A stretch of 6,216 bases of DNA from Pseudomonadota bacterium (GTDB taxonomy: Bacteria > Pseudomonadota > Gammaproteobacteria > Xanthomonadales > Xanthomonadaceae): positions 1 to 6,216 of the forward strand of contig JAEXTE010000076.1 of assembly GCA_023453655.1 (NCBI GenBank). Direction: 5' to 3'. A program made the translations under genes and the position numbers. The notes under the pieces are model-generated. The model saw only the letters and a list, made by a program, of their open reading frames with translations. It was not told the DNA's origin and searched no databases. Each line of letters starts with the position of its first letter. The stretch's first letter is position 1. Below are positions 6,074 to 6,216 of the stretch, in pieces.

Positions 6074-6121
6074 CGGATGTCCGGACAGGGAGCGGCCCAT
6101 GGTAGCCGGGCGCGCCGCGGC

Positions 6122-6216
6122 CTACAGGGTCCGGGTCACGTCCGCGCCGCGTTCGGACAGGAATCGCGCGGCACGCTCGCACTGCGCCTCGTCCAGGGCG
6201 TGCACCAGTACCGTGT
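6122..6216 (-). CDS. C-terminal end of an unidentified protein (5' partial)
   Basis: On the minus strand one frame runs from the window edge to a TAG stop, encoding about 30 residues: HALDEAQCERAARFL, then SERGADVTRTL at the end. Codon use is strongly G/C at third positions, as in the neighbouring genes, and the residues look like a helix followed by a short strand rather than a shadow frame. The gene ends 48 bases before the acyltransferase start chosen here and runs the same way, so it is probably the first visible gene of that operon. Too little is present to assign a family. Confidence 0.55.
   Translation of the reverse strand, partial: TVLVHALDEAQCERAARFLSERGADVTRTL

Noticed and set aside
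4668..6182. A 504-codon minus-strand frame
   Set aside because: It overlaps the acyltransferase gene out of frame; the product is Arg/Gly/Ala low-complexity, while the other frame gives membrane helices and family motifs.

Overview
The window is very GC-rich and densely coding, with strong G/C bias at third codon positions. Together with the protein types (an M13 peptidase with a Sec signal, a Gly/Arg/Asp-rich BON protein, a SlyD without its metal-binding tail, an outer-membrane-type lipoprotein), this suggests a Gram-negative gammaproteobacterium of the Xanthomonadaceae/Lysobacteraceae type, such as Lysobacter, Luteimonas or a relative. That placement is inferred from composition and gene style, not from a marker gene. 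No mobile element, CRISPR array, tRNA or rRNA was seen.

Layout, left to right. (1) Positions 2-715, plus strand: the 3' part of a BON-domain protein whose start lies outside the window. (2) 716-791: a short convergent gap with two hairpins, the second a strong 11-bp GC stem. (3) 792-2906, minus strand: a complete secreted M13 (neprilysin/PepO-type) zinc metallopeptidase, most likely starting at TTG. (4) 2907-3106: a 200-bp gap with two strong inverted repeats, probably ending slyD transcription. (5) 3107-3574, minus: a SlyD-like FKBP peptidyl-prolyl isomerase, with a plausible sigma-70 promoter at 3659-3687 and a 12-bp palindrome just upstream of it. (6) 3575-3912: a non-coding gap holding slyD's leader and control region and the end of the upstream transcript. 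(7) 3913-4770, minus: a lipoprotein of the endonuclease/exonuclease/phosphatase (EEP) superfamily. (8) 4760-6073, minus: an integral-membrane acyltransferase (acyltransferase-3 type) overlapping the lipoprotein gene by 11 bp. (9) 6122-6216, minus: the last 30 or so codons of an unidentified gene.

Functional picture. Genes 7-9 look like one leftward operon. The membrane acyltransferase and the surface-anchored EEP hydrolase are probably translationally coupled and may act on the same envelope glycan or lipid, but the substrate cannot be read from the sequence. slyD and the M13 peptidase also run leftward, each with its own good ribosome-binding site and separated by hairpins, so they are probably separate transcripts. 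Both concern protein quality or processing, slyD in the cytoplasm and the peptidase in the envelope. No clear new defence or mobile system is present. The most open questions are the acyltransferase/EEP pair and the low-complexity BON protein.
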